Below are positions 34,996 through 45,215 of a DNA stretch of 64,000 bases, one piece after another. The stretch spans positions 50,821,917 through 50,885,916 of the forward strand of contig CM041297.1 of NCBI GenBank assembly GCA_023052935.1, given 5' to 3'. This DNA is from Piezodorus guildinii (Eukaryota > Arthropoda > Insecta > Hemiptera > Pentatomidae). Made by a program: the position numbers and the translations under genes. Within the stretch, counting starts at the first letter, position 1, and every line of letters starts with the position of its first letter. Under the pieces are notes generated by a model. It worked only from the letters and a program-made list of their open reading frames with translations, did no database searches and was not told the DNA's origin.

Positions 34996-35500
34996 TTCAA
35001 TCTTGTATGAGGATTCCAAGTAAGAAGTTTGGGGGACAATAGAGGCGTTATTAAAAGATAATCTAGGGCAGGATGTCATAAGTTTAAGATGTAGGGTAAA
35101 ACTAATTAGATGGGATTTGCTACTTTTAATTCTGCAATTAAATGTGGTGATTGAAGAGTATATGAGGCAATAGTTGGACCGTTATTGACTGATAACTTAC
35201 AAGTTCGTGACATTTTTAGGAAAAAAAAGATGTTTTGCTTAAGATAATGATTTATTTTATTTATATACATTAGGGCTTTTCAACCCTAAGAGTCATTTGC
35301 ACTCCATCTTACAATTTTCATACGTAACTACAGTATTATTTTATTTTATTTTTTTAAATGTTACTTGATTTCAGAAACACCATTAAGTTCCTGATACGGT
35401 CTTTTATTAGGAATGTTCCTTCGAGTTCATTTTCAAATAGATGTTTTAATCGCTCACTTTCATAGCTATGACATTCAGAAAAAATGTGTATTGCAGCATG

Positions 35501-37386
35501 GGGGGGAGAGAAATGGCAGGTATATGTAGGGGTCCGCAACAGAACGAAGGAAGAAGTGAGAAGAGCTAAACAGAAGTCATGGGAAGAATTTGGAGAAAAG
35601 CTGAACCAAGACCATGGAGATAACATCAAGCAGTTTTGGAAGAAGATTAAAGCTTTAAGAGGCCAAAAAAGTAAGCCAATAAGAAATATAAAGAATGAGC
35701 ATGGGAGAGTGATCACGGAGGATAAGGCTATTCTGGATGTTTGGTGCAAACATTACGAGAAGCAATTTCGGGCAGATAATACCTATCCAGTGAACCAGGA
35801 CGAACCGTGGAATGAGGCTGATTTTAATGACGTGATAGATGAGGAGGAAATTGAATTGGCAATATCGAGAATGAAGACAGGAAAAGCACCGGGTCGAGAC
35901 AACATAGTGGCAGAATATATCAAGGCCGGAGGCCCAGAGTTAGTCAGAGCCCTACAAGTTCTTTTCCAAAAAGCTTGGGATGAGAAGAGGATCCCTACGG
36001 AATGGGAATACAACGTTATAATTCCGATACACAAGAAAGGGTCCCAGGCAGAATGCTCGAATTATCGTCCTATATGCCTATCACCAACAGTCTACAAACT
36101 TTATACGGCTATTCTGGAGGGAAGGGTAAGACCCCTAGTGGAGCACCTAATCGGAGAAGAACAAGCCGGGTTCAGACCAAGACGGCAAACCCAGGACCAC
36201 ATTTTCTCTTTGCGAAATGTTCTCCAGAAATCTTGGGATAGAGACAGAAGTATGTATCTCGCCTTCCTTGACCTCAAAGCAGCGTTTGACTCCGTTCCAA
36301 GAAATGAAATATGGGAGGCTCTCAGAGTTAAGAATGTCCCAAGGAGCTTGGCGGAAGCCATTAAATCTATATATCAAGAACCAAAAGGAGTAGTAAGGCT
36401 GAACGGACAGGAGTCGGATGTCTTTAGCATAGCAAGGGGGGCCAAACAAGGGGACTGTTTAAGCCCTTTGTTATTCTTGCTCTACATGGATGAAGTGGCC
36501 ACCATATGTAAAAGAAGAACGGTGAGGACCTTCCTGGGCCGTAGAAACCTTCGCCCAGTAGTGATTCAACTTCTCCTCTACGCGGACGACATTGTTCTTG
36601 TGGCGGACAACGTAGATAAATTACAGCAAGCGGTGACTGAATGGCATGAAGAGCTTAGCCGAAAGGGAATGCAAATCAATACCAGCAAAAGCAAGATTCT
36701 ACAAGTGGGAAGGCAAGCGGAAGATGTCCATATATACTGTAACGGAGAGGAAATGGAAGTGGTTACGGATTTCACCTACCTCGGCACAGTAATAGAAAAA
36801 TCTGGGAAAGTAGACTCTGAAATATCAAATAGAATCATGAAGGCAAATGCAGTCTACTATCAGATATGCAATACTGTAGTAGGGAAGCGAGAGGTGGGTA
36901 GAGGTGTTAAGCTCCATATCTTCAAGTCAGTATATTTGCCTATACTACTATATGGAGCTGAAAGCTGGATATTGACGGACAGGCAGGAGAGCAGAGTCAC
37001 AGCTGCTGAAATGAAGTTCCTGCGAAGAATAGTCGGAAAGACAAGAAGAGATCGTGTCAGGAATGAGCGGATACGCCAGGAACTGGAGGTTGCGCCATTA
37101 AAGGAAATTCTGCAAACCCGCCAGCTGAAGTGGTTCGGCCACGTTATTAGAATGGAGGATCACAGAGATCCTCTTAAAACTATGGATTACGTGCCAGATG
37201 GGAGAAGGCCTCGGGGGCGACCAAGGATGTCCTACCTGGAGTACGTGGACAGGCTTTGCAGAGGAAGAGGGAAAGATCTCCGCCAGGCCAGGAACCTAGC
37301 TGGGAATAGAGAGGATTGGAGCCGGTGGCTGAACGCTCCCCTACGCTGATACGGCACAACAGGGAGAAGCAAAAGAAGAAGAAGAA
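35501..37386 (+). mobile_element. 5'-truncated non-LTR retrotransposon with intact RT frame
   Basis: Bounded by an 8-bp duplication, GCAGCATG, at 35493-35500 and 37387-37394, and ending in a (GAA)n tail at about 37374-37386. Truncated at the 5' side, since no apurinic-type endonuclease domain precedes the RT. The host sequence is the LINE-D remnant on the opposite strand. Base composition is clearly less AT-rich than the surroundings. Loss of the 5' end and endonuclease makes it non-autonomous despite the intact frame. Confidence 0.92.
35502..37349 (+). CDS. Non-LTR retrotransposon reverse transcriptase (partial, 5'-truncated)
   Basis: RNA-directed DNA polymerase acting in target-primed reverse transcription. 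The frame is open from the ATG at 35484, but that ATG lies in the flanking LINE, so the true element starts at about residue 7. Counting from that ATG (621 residues), the RT domain spans about 125-410. It has the KTGKAPGRDNI block near 132, NYRPICLSP near 193 and motif A FLDLKAAFD (Asp263). RGAKQGDCLSPLLF begins at 318, and the catalytic YADD is at 366-369. The C-terminal part (about 480-620) has LLYGAESW, AEMKFLRRI, RQLKWFGHVIRM and GRRPRGRPR, seen in RTE/CR1-like and related elements. Clade not certain. There is no endonuclease and no stop codon, so insertion was recent. Expression in the cell is unlikely without a promoter. Confidence 0.93.
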   Translation, partial: GGEKWQVYVGVRNRTKEEVRRAKQKSWEEFGEKLNQDHGDNIKQFWKKIKALRGQKSKPIRNIKNEHGRVITEDKAILDVWCKHYEKQFRADNTYPVNQDEPWNEADFNDVIDEEEIELAISRMKTGKAPGRDNIVAEYIKAGGPELVRALQVLFQKAWDEKRIPTEWEYNVIIPIHKKGSQAECSNYRPICLSPTVYKLYTAILEGRVRPLVEHLIGEEQAGFRPRRQTQDHIFSLRNVLQKSWDRDRSMYLAFLDLKAAFDSVPRNEIWEALRVKNVPRSLAEAIKSIYQEPKGVVRLNGQESDVFSIARGAKQGDCLSPLLFLLYMDEVATICKRRTVRTFLGRRNLRPVVIQLLLYADDIVLVADNVDKLQQAVTEWHEELSRKGMQINTSKSKILQVGRQAEDVHIYCNGEEMEVVTDFTYLGTVIEKSGKVDSEISNRIMKANAVYYQICNTVVGKREVGRGVKLHIFKSVYLPILLYGAESWILTDRQESRVTAAEMKFLRRIVGKTRRDRVRNERIRQELEVAPLKEILQTRQLKWFGHVIRMEDHRDPLKTMDYVPDGRRPRGRPRMSYLEYVDRLCRGRGKDLRQARNLAGNREDWSRWLNAPLR

Positions 37387-37480
37387 GCAGCATGTGGTAC
37401 CCCACATGTGATACATTCAGGCGGTGAATTTTTCCTATCAAATATTGATGGGTGAGGCGTGTAAGCGCAGTGCTCATGAT

Positions 37481-38270
37481 TTAAGTACTCATTTTCTAAT
37501 AACACCTTGTTTCAAGAATTCATGCTTAACTTAAACTGTAATTATTTTAAAATATAAAAAATAATAATCACACACCCATTTGAATGGCCATAATATTACA
37601 AAATCAATCAAATCCCCAGTCGTCTATCTATCTTTGGAGCAAATATTTTACGTAGTACCTAATTCTCGAAAACTTAATTTAGTTTATCCTTCAAAGTAAG
37701 CTGACGCATTTCGCACCGGTATGGAACCGTAGAGATAATAATAATTCTACAAAAGTTACTTGACAGAAACCGCCAGCTAAATAATTTCGCAACATAATAA
37801 TCACACGCATTTATTGCCTTTAAGTAAGTCACTTATAAAGAAAAATATATATTTTTTTTAATAATAAATTTGCAGGCAATTAAATGATTTTATTAAGAAA
37901 GAAAAGGAAAACAAAAAATCTTTATTCTGCGATTAAGATCCTGAAAAATAACATCAAAGTTATTCTTTGAACAAGTATGATGATTAAGTGAAAAAACATG
38001 TTAATGGCATTTTAAGGCAAAAGTATAATTAGGAAAAAAATATTAAAAATAATACTCATTGATTTAAGCACTCCTTTTTAATTGTTTCTAGAGTTCATGG
38101 TAAGCTTAAGCTGCTGAAGTTAGTTAAAAAGGTGATAATAAATAAATAGTAATAATAAAAGTCAGTCAGATTAGAATTTTGAATTCAAGCAAAATTTTCC
38201 ACTTATCCCTTCGATTGTCTAGCACATCAATTATTTCGTATGAGGAGAAGTAGGTGTTGCAGTCATAGAA
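37481..38270. other. AT-rich stretch without recognised gene
   Basis: No supported feature; ordinary AT-rich sequence. Confidence 0.45.
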
Positions 38271-38274
38271 AAAC

Positions 38275-38345
38275 TTTAATTAAGTGAACTTAATTTATTG
38301 TGCCAACGTTTTGGACTAAATTTTAGGCCATCTTCAGGGTTATGT
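38275..38345 (-). repeat. Penelope-like 3' signature
   Basis: On the minus strand: AACCCTGAAGATGGCCTAAA, then TTTAGTCCAAAACGTTGGC and AATAAATTAAGTT. Same layout as at 27.1, 27.7 and 46.7 kb. No coding part of a Penelope element is recognised nearby. Confidence 0.45.
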
Positions 38346-38499
38346 TAGATATTAAACAGTTTTTTTTTTGTTTTTTTTTGTAATGCCAACCGAACCATCT
38401 ATTCCTTTATGATATATATTTATTAATGGAACATCCATGTTATCATTGTTATTAGAAAATTAAGCAAATATTATTTTATTATGTTACAAATTAATGAAT

Positions 38500-38930
38500 T
38501 CTCTCTGTACAATAATAATAAACAAATTTACAAGTAAAAATACTGGGGAGGTGATTCCAGCCCAGCATTGGTACCAAATCCAAGGAAAGGTAAAATGCAA
38601 AGCAGCTCCTAAGGTCCCTGGACAGACACCCCTGAGAACGTTTAATCTCTGTAAAAGCTGCGAGGGGTTCCAACTTTAATCAGGAATTTAAATTTTACTG
38701 CCCGAGAGGATGTAAAGTTGATTGCAGGTCCCGACAATTAAAACTGTAGTTTTGAACCGGCTTGAGGAAACTTTTCACTGGCCCGATATTGCCCTCTTCC
38801 GAGCACAATGCCTCCTATGAATTCCTCCAGGGGGTATTTAACCCGGATTAGTTGTTAATGGGATGGCCTAGGCGACGTCTAGGCTGACCCTATCGGGCTG
38901 TCGATCGGGACAGAAAATTAGCATTCCATA
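38500..38930. other. GC-richer block, unassigned
   Basis: Complex, less AT-rich block followed by an A run at 38940-38960. It contains frames of about 60 codons on both strands with no motif. Candidate conserved noncoding element. Confidence 0.35.
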
Positions 38931-39159
38931 CTGGTCTGAAAAAAAAAAAAAAAAAAAAAAATGTTTTTTTCCACCTTTCTATTTCATGCATAATAAATAA
39001 TAAATTAGATAATTCTGAATAGAAATATAGTATTCAATCTTCCGTATCACATATAATTTTTTTCAATAGTGGTTTTAAATGAAACTCACTTTTTTGCTAA
39101 AAAAAAAATATTATAATTGTTCGGACTGATACAAAGTGTGTTACAAAACCTACAAATCA

Positions 39160-39590
39160 TTAGATACTCTTATTGCTAGTTGTTTCATTTTAATTTGTAT
39201 TTTTCATCCTTTTCATATTTCCTCTAGGTGTTTCGCGATGAAGCGACCAACAAAATTCGGCAAGAATCGCTTCAGACCATTTTCCATTATAGCGTTTTTC
39301 TATGTGCAATATGTCTTGGTGAAAACTTTCGCCGTGTTCATTTTTCATGGAAACATTTTCATAAGGCCCAACTTTATATGGAGTAATGGTAGAAAATTTG
39401 TATCACTTGAAACTAAAGGTTCTTCTTTTACATTCTTGACTACAGGGATCAAACTCATTCTTTGTGGCCAATTTTTTACTATGTAATGCTTTTATCTAGT
39501 GCGATTTGTAATATTCTCATAAAATGCAACAACATTGTGTATATCCTCCTTGCAGTCAAGTTGAAATTGCAACAACTTTTAGATTAGCAC
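39160..39590 (-). pseudogene. Transposon-derived gene remnant with internal deletion
   Basis: On the minus strand from about 39590: HYIVKNWPQRMSLIP and VVKNVKEEPLV, then LPLLHIKLGLMK (about 39410-39375). It jumps, with a frame change near 39360, to NEHGESFHQDILHIEKRYNG, then KWSEAILAEFCWSLHRETP. Both halves recall a repetitive family of uncharacterised arthropod proteins having LLPPLHIKLGLMK followed far downstream by DEHGE-FHQDI and a DYCW block. The region expected between them (about 100-150 residues) is missing, so this copy has an internal deletion. Transposase class not known to me. Confidence 0.6.
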
Positions 39591-40234
39591 AAATGTTCCA
39601 CGTATACTGATAATATTTAATTTTTTTCCAATAACAACTGTATATTTCCAAAATTTTCATCTATTTTTGTTGCGTGTGCAAGAGGGATAGAAGGATATTT
39701 ATTGCCGTTAGACAAAAAACACGTAATTATGAGAAATTAAAAAAAAATACCTTCAAAAATTTCTATATGTGATAGAAAAAAATGGAAGCATTTTTTTTTT
39801 TTTTTTTTTTTTTTTGGAGGCGTAAACCACTTGGGTCATTATTAAGCATATTTAACACACATTATTTCTGAATTTCTTACCTTTCAAGCTTTTCACATTG
39901 GAGACGAATGTGAAGGCTATTTGTAATAAATTGGTAACAAAAAAGACAGTTTTATAGTAATTTGATGTTGGATATTTTTTGTTTCATATAAAGCTTGATA
40001 TGCTCAGGGTTTATAACCCTCAACAATTCTTAGTTTATTTATGCTGGTTTTACATCTCCAATAAGTCTCTGGACTGTTAATAAGGAAACTGGAAAAAAAT
40101 CTATATATGGGATCGTAGTTGGAGATCACGGATCGGTGGATATATGTAGGGAGGCTATGATTGTTCATTTTTCCAATATTCCATCTTTGAACTCTAAGAA
40201 TCCAGCTTGACTTACAGTGTTGAACTCCCAACTA

Positions 40235-40600
40235 CAACCATGATGAGCAGCCATTCCTCTCACTTGTTGTGAGATTAAAGTTTCGATCAGTTTCGAGACG
40301 TACTATGTAGTGAGCAGTGCTGCTCTACCATCCAACTGTTTCAGGAATCTTAGCTGCCCCACTTCAATAGTTTCCAGATGCCTTAAGCTCCATTTCTGAA
40401 GCATAAATAAGTGTTTTAGACACCACAGAATCAAAAAGAACCATTTTCGTCTCTCGAGTCACTTTTGTCCCATCGTAAAATGTCCAATACTTTTGCAGTG
40501 GATACAGAGGACTCTTGAATAAAATGCTGGAATGATTTGTCAATTCTTCCTGAGGAAGCGAAAGGTATAACCAAGTAAGTGTAGTCTTTAGACTATTCTA
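40235..40600 (-). pseudogene. LINE RT C-terminal remnant, degraded
   Basis: Minus-strand frames with stops and frameshifts give LFDSVVSKTLIYASEM, then WSLRHLETIEVGQLRFLKQL. This aligns by eye with the RT block K--LYGSE-W followed by E---MRFLR, also present in the intact LINE (LLYGAESW, AEMKFLRRI). It is a short, old fragment. Boundaries are approximate. Confidence 0.5.
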
Positions 40601-40607
40601 TTTTTTT

Positions 40608-40775
40608 CGTGTGGTGTGACTGTGTGGCTAGAGCGCTTATATACCATGCCAAAGGCTGTTTGTTCCAGTCTCAAGAGGATTATTTCAAGCATATATTTAA
40701 ATAGCGATCTCCTCACAACTTCCACCACTCACAAAAATAGACGTAGGGAATGATGATCCTAACGTACAAGATATA
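40608..40775 (+). mobile_element. SINE-B relative, diverged
   Basis: The head GACTGTGTGGCTAGAGCGC with a weak B box (TTGTTCCAGTCTC) is followed by a body resembling 7130-7200 (CACAAAAATAGACGTAGG, GAATGATGATCC). Shorter and more mutated than the 6920 copy, and it lacks the internal A run. Confidence 0.6.
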
Positions 40776-41360
40776 TAATTTTCTATTTATATTCATTATT
40801 CAGTATTTTAATAATTGTTTCCTATATGTTTTAGCTCCATACATGTTATTTATTTTTTGTTTTGAAAACCTCAGTCTCCATTTACGTTATCAATCTGAAT
40901 ATCCATTGCTTCATTTTTTATATATACCAGCGACTTATAAATTATTAACATTTTCAGGATTAGCTCTATTCTACTCCTTATTCCCCCACCCTTTTATAAC
41001 TATCCCAATTACCACATATACGTTTATGACTAATATCCTTACTTACTTTTTTTCCATTTTATGTTATGTTGTATTTTGCACATGTTATATTATTATTATA
41101 TTATTTAACCTCCAAAAAAATAAATCAATGTAAATTTCTTTATTATCAAAATTGTATATATCTCTTATTTTGTTTATTATATAGTTTAATTTTCAATATT
41201 TCTATTTGAGGTTGTTTTTTAATTTATTATTTTTTTTTCTTCTTGTAATTTGTATTTTTTTTTTTTGTTTTTTTATACTCTAAAATATTTATTTTAATTT
41301 TCTTGTAATATTAGGGGACTAGTCCCAGAATAAATAAATAATTTATTATTATTATTATCG
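40776..41360 (+). other. Very AT-rich region ending in a LINE-like tail
   Basis: A 127-codon plus frame (40750-41133) is rich in Phe/Leu/Ile/Tyr, as expected from AT-rich DNA, and is not supported as a protein. About 41310-41360 (GGGGACTAGTCCCAGAATAA, then (TTA)n) resembles a LINE 3' end. Confidence 0.45.
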
Positions 41361-41399
41361 AGTTTTGTAATGCGTATTAGTAAACCACACCGTGCGGTC

Positions 41400-41984
41400 A
41401 AAGGCTGTCACGAAAAAAGAAGAAGAAGTTCGAATGCTAGAAACATTAAAAGAGTTATTTTTCACGTGTCTCTTCACGTTTTCTGTTTGGTTTGGTTTGG
41501 GACTAGCCATGGCTTAACAAAGAAGCAAAAGAACCCTAGTATCAAATAGAGAATTAAAACCGCTAGGTCCAAAACAGAAGATGACCCTGATAATCCTCTC
41601 GATCTCAACAAAAGATTTAAAGGTAAGGGTTGAGGAAGATGAGCAGACTATGCAAATGCCGAAGAAGGGCCCTTCCTTCTCTTCAATGGAAGTACGTTGG
41701 ACCGGTCCGGCACAAAGCAATAACGGACAGTGCTCTGTCGGCACCTTGCTCATCAATGTCTTCTTCTCTTCCGTCTGGGGTTTAAATGCCAGCACCTTCC
41801 CCCAGGTCCAAGGGCGGGGGTGGGTTTCTGGTCCGGCAGCTTCGGGAAGTCCCAGGGATGAGGAACAGGTCCTGTCATGCTACAAGGGATGCAGTGCAAT
41901 ATATCAACATGACTAATATTAATCACTTGGATATTTTTTCCTTTTGTATTATTATCTTGTGAAGGGGCTAAGTGCAAGATAAAT
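41400..41984. other. GC-richer block, unassigned
   Basis: Frames open on both strands (41581-41916 plus, 41753-41977 minus), but no recognised domain. Unknown sequence; a GAAGAAGAAG string at 41417-41430 may be a LINE-type tail. Confidence 0.4.
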
Positions 41985-42120
41985 TCGTTTATTTATTTAA
42001 CGTCACCGAATAATACTTTGAAAATTGGACGACCCTGCAACAGGAATCACCAGGTTCGGACCCACCATTTTCTTCTATTCCGAAAGACGATATAACCTGG
42101 GATATTTTATTCTAGAAAAG
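41985..42120 (-). mobile_element. SINE-C fragment, degraded
   Basis: On the minus strand the end GACGTTAAATAAATAAACGA and a B-box-like GGTCCGAACCTGGTG near 42062-42048 suggest a heavily deleted SINE-C copy. Low confidence because most of the body is lost. Confidence 0.4.
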
Positions 42121-42290
42121 TTCAGTGACATAAGTACACAATTTCCAAGATGATCTATGTTTATTTGACCAAATATTTAAGTAAAATATTATTAGTTATA
42201 CGAAACATGATAAAATAAAAATGATAAAACGTAACAAACCAAGAACAGAGAATAAAATGATATATCGAATTTTATAGTAGGATTTTTTAA

Positions 42291-42735
42291 AGATTTTATT
42301 TATTGAAATTTACAAATGTATTATTGAATCAAGTAAATATGAGGAAAGTATTAAATAATTACATGATTTATTTGTAGAGAAACTTCCCAATGGCTGCACT
42401 CAAACCATATTCTAAACGAGAAGGTTCTGGGTCGTCTCAAAAGAAGATGGTCCCGGGATTATCAACAATTAAAGAGTAAGCTAGGAAAGAAACTAGCAAA
42501 TTGGAGTAGGAATAGAGTTATTCATGAAAGGAATGGTACCTGGTTCTGGCCAAATTAGCTACACATGGAAATTTGAGGTCATTATGGATGAGTTTATTTG
42601 TTACAAACAAAAGGAGCATTGAGGAATTTAGGAAGGATTTTAGACTTGGATTGGATACAAGATGAATTATTATTATATGGTTTAGTAGAGCCCAAAGATT
42701 GTAGGATTAATTTTACTTTCACAATATCATCATTA
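42291..42735 (-). pseudogene. Jockey-1 LINE 3' remnant
   Basis: On the minus strand: KLIHNDLKFPCVANLARTRY at about 42585-42525 (matching KLIHNELNVSRVADS at 33.8 kb), then a diverged C-terminus. The shared tail TACATTTGTAAATTTCAATA lies at about 42323-42304. Frameshifts are present and RT is missing. Confidence 0.8.
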
Positions 42736-42814
42736 AAATAAATAACATTAACGGCGTTAAACTTGAATCGATTGATGGAACTGTAGGGTACCGGAAATTT
42801 ATTTTTTTATTCGT

Positions 42815-43090
42815 CTAGGTGTCCTGATCTTAAAAAATACAATTTTTTCTCTATCATAAAAAATGACTGAGTTATAGTCGTATTTATGGGTGAAATTGTA
42901 TTTTTTTTCTTTTAGATTTTATAATTATTCGTGGTTTCTTGGCAAAAAAAAAAAAAAAAAAAAATACATTTTTTTCTCTATCTCTAAAAATAACTGATTT
43001 ATTAAATTTATTCGGCGGCCATTTTAAAACTAATAATAATTTTTGTGCCGAGTTTCAAAAAAATCGGTCAGTAGTTTCGAAGAAAAGCCG
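42815..43090 (+). repeat. Repeat Z, third copy
   Basis: Blocks TCCTGATCTTAAAAAATACA, GAGTTATAGTCGTATTTATG and TTTCTCTATCTCTAAAAATA align with the tandem pair at 25.6-26.3 kb. It has an internal A run at 42943-42963. The 42939-43124 frame is incidental. Confidence 0.55.
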
Positions 43091-43473
43091 CAACGGCGCA
43101 CACTGGGCAAAATCTCCACTTTAGGTGGACAAAAGCAAAGTCAAAAGTTAGGAATTTTCCAGTGCTTCACGTTTTTATTATTAGCCAGACCCTTAATACT
43201 AATATTTTCCGCCATAGCGTGTTTACAAATAAATAATAAATGAGTGAATTACTCTTGTTCGCACAGTGCCTAATCAGCGGCAGTGGGATTATTTTTATTC
43301 GATGGCCATTTATTGTGTTCAAGGTGTGTCCAGCGCCGTCTCTTTGCTTTTATTTAACAATGGACATTGCTGAGAAAGATAAGACATTATATTTCCAAAC
43401 TAGTTATTGAATATACATTGTAATCTACCTGTAGAGTTAATTTAACAATTTGTAAATGTATGCCCCTTTCAAT

Positions 43474-43810
43474 AACGAAAAACTATATAACCCCCAAGTT
43501 ACCCCAAGGATTTGCTGGTAGGAATTGTTTCATCAATCCTTTATTCTTTAGATATAACAAAGAATTTTTGCGATTTTTTGCATTTACAATCTATAATTTT
43601 AAGAATTTCCTAAATGTAAATTGTAGGGAAGTTTTAGATTTTAGCAAATGAATTTGATGTTTGACTGCTGTGCGCTTGCCTATCCTGTCTAGAAATTAAT
43701 TAGTTTTTATAATTTTTTCTTATATTTTTTCCCGTAATCTGGGACCCCAAAGTTTAAATATGAACAAGTTATCGGTCATATTTTCCATTGTGCGGCGTAC
43801 GGCAGACGAA
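43474..43810 (-). repeat. Jockey-2 3' UTR copy
   Basis: The reverse complement aligns with 30800-31245: GGAAAATATGACCGAT, CTTTGGGGTCCCA, GTCAAACATCAAATT and TTTGCTAAAATCTAAAACT, then ATTCTTTG and GGATTGATGAAACAA, ending in TTGGGGTAACTTGGGGGTTA. It differs by a missing internal segment of about 100 bp, so the two copies derive from different variants. Confidence 0.8.
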
Positions 43811-44970
43811 GTACAAACGGATATTTTTTTTTAATCCCATATTCAGATTGTAGGCATCTTGAAACGTAAGCCCTCAAGTTTTGAGGGAGGTAAATGTTTT
43901 TTTTGTTCGATTACAAAGGTTCATTATTGAAAATAATAAACTAAAACGGATAATAATAATCTTGCCCACTAAATGCCATTGCTAAATTATGAAAAAAAGT
44001 AAGGTTATTGTTTATTTATTATAATAAGGTTGGTAGTGAAACTTCAATATAAGCAATAAAATCGTGTAGCGTACCATATTATGGTCTCCGTCTTGAATGA
44101 ATTATAACATATTAAGAAGAAGCATTCTATTTACAATTTGAATTATTTGAAAATGTTTTCTACGTTTTCATGTGAAGCTTTAATATTAAAGGAAAAATTT
44201 GTTTTGCAAATCCCTTTTTCAGCTCCTCAAATGAGCAACACCTTTCTCCCTTGAGAAGAAAAGGAGAAGGGTGGGTGACACTCGATTGAGCCCTTAAAAG
44301 AGACGTTTATCCCTTTGCTGACGACGACAACACCCAAAAGAGAAAGCCACTATTTTTTCGAGCGGAAGGCGGTTGGTGAAAATCTCTCAAAGGCTTCTTC
44401 ACTCCTCGAGACCGAGACGGGAAGGCTGAGACTTCACAGGCCAGAGGAGGGGAAGAGTTCCACCAGTGCGGAAGCCCCAAGTTAAAAAAGGGATACACAC
44501 AGCTGGGCCCCTCAGCAAACCGTGGAAAATCCATCACGCTTCTTTTAACACCCCATCCTTCTTTCTTATCTACCTATTTCCAATTGCGGTTTGCTGCCTG
44601 TTCCGTTCGCCCGCTAGAAAAAACGGGCTCAACAGGCCGTGTGTACTCTTCTATTAACGCCTCCTCAAGGCGTCTTGCATAAGAAATGTCTGTTTAAGTG
44701 AGGGCTTTTTTTTTTTCAAGCTCGAAAAACCAACAGATATTAATTAATAGGAGAATGAATTGCTCTTCGGAAGGAAGTACTGTACCTGGGTAAGAAAAAC
44801 ATCGAGTGTTCGTTAAGAAATTGTTTTAAAAGTGATGACGAGCTTAGAAAAGAAAAATTGTTTAAAGTAAAGTTCATCATATTTTTAGAGGACCCGACAG
44901 ACTATGTCCTGTCTAAACCATTCTATGAATATCACAATCCAATGGTCGCAATAATGAACCTTTTAGATGT
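43811..44970. other. Unassigned region with a GC-richer block at about 44200-44680
   Basis: The block at 44200-44680 is compositionally distinct, with short frames on both strands and no motif. The remainder is AT-rich without features. Confidence 0.4.
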
Positions 44971-45215
44971 TATCACCCCTCCCATGTCAAACTAACGAAT
45001 GTGAAAAATTCGTTTTGTTTTTTGGCTACTATTGCATAAGGACATAGACGCCTTTTGGCAAATCTTCGAATCTCTATCAGTAACACGTAAACTACTTGAC
45101 CAAAAGACTTTTTGGAAAAATGTTGATTTGGGGCTCACCATTATAGGTTTCTTTTTTTAGCTTTCCTAAAAAGTACCGATTTTCACACTCGTTAGTTTGA
45201 CGTGGTAGGGACGAT
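44971..45215. mobile_element. Short MITE, about 245 bp, with about 37-bp inverted repeats
   Basis: The left end (TATCACCCCTCCCATGTCAA, continuing ACTAACGAATGTGAAAA) and the right end read inward (TATCGTCCCTACCACGTCAA, continuing ACTAACGAGTGTGAAAA) agree at about 32 of 37 positions. There is no internal coding. The target-site duplication is unclear (TAT or TA possible). Superfamily unknown. Confidence 0.75.

Larger units (their letters stand above)
33553..35232 (-). pseudogene. Jockey-1 LINE remnant, interrupted by a second LINE
   Basis: Read on the minus strand from about 35232. The first part (35232-34996) contains a CPRLSFNNASIVPQTSYLG-like block. After the inserted LINE, 33996-33694 continues with TKRLETDRRLFQQLLDI, PSNSSRIQSEILRKSLNSPY and KLIHNELNVSRVADS, the typical Jockey-clade order after the RT core. 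The 3' end (about 33553-33600) is the Jockey-1 tail shared with 42291 and 62301. Frameshifts are present. The inserted element occupies 34005-34995. Confidence 0.85.
35250..37480 (-). pseudogene. LINE-D 3' remnant, split by an intact-ORF LINE
   Basis: On the minus strand, 37480-37387 encodes ALTRLTHQYLIGK and, after a frameshift, PPECITCGVPHA. Removing the insertion at 35501-37386 and one TSD copy, the frame runs directly into AIHIFSECHSYESERL (about 35490-35445). This gives a complete CCHC knuckle. It then continues to a stop near 35359. The 3' UTR with AAGCCCTAATGTATATAAAT ends near 35250. This is the C-terminus of an RNase-H-type LINE. It is 5'-truncated and frameshifted. Confidence 0.85.

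Noticed and set aside
40750..41133. 127-codon plus-strand frame, hydrophobic
   Set aside because: Phe/Tyr/Ile/Leu-rich composition is what very AT-rich DNA gives by chance; no motif and no flanking gene signals.
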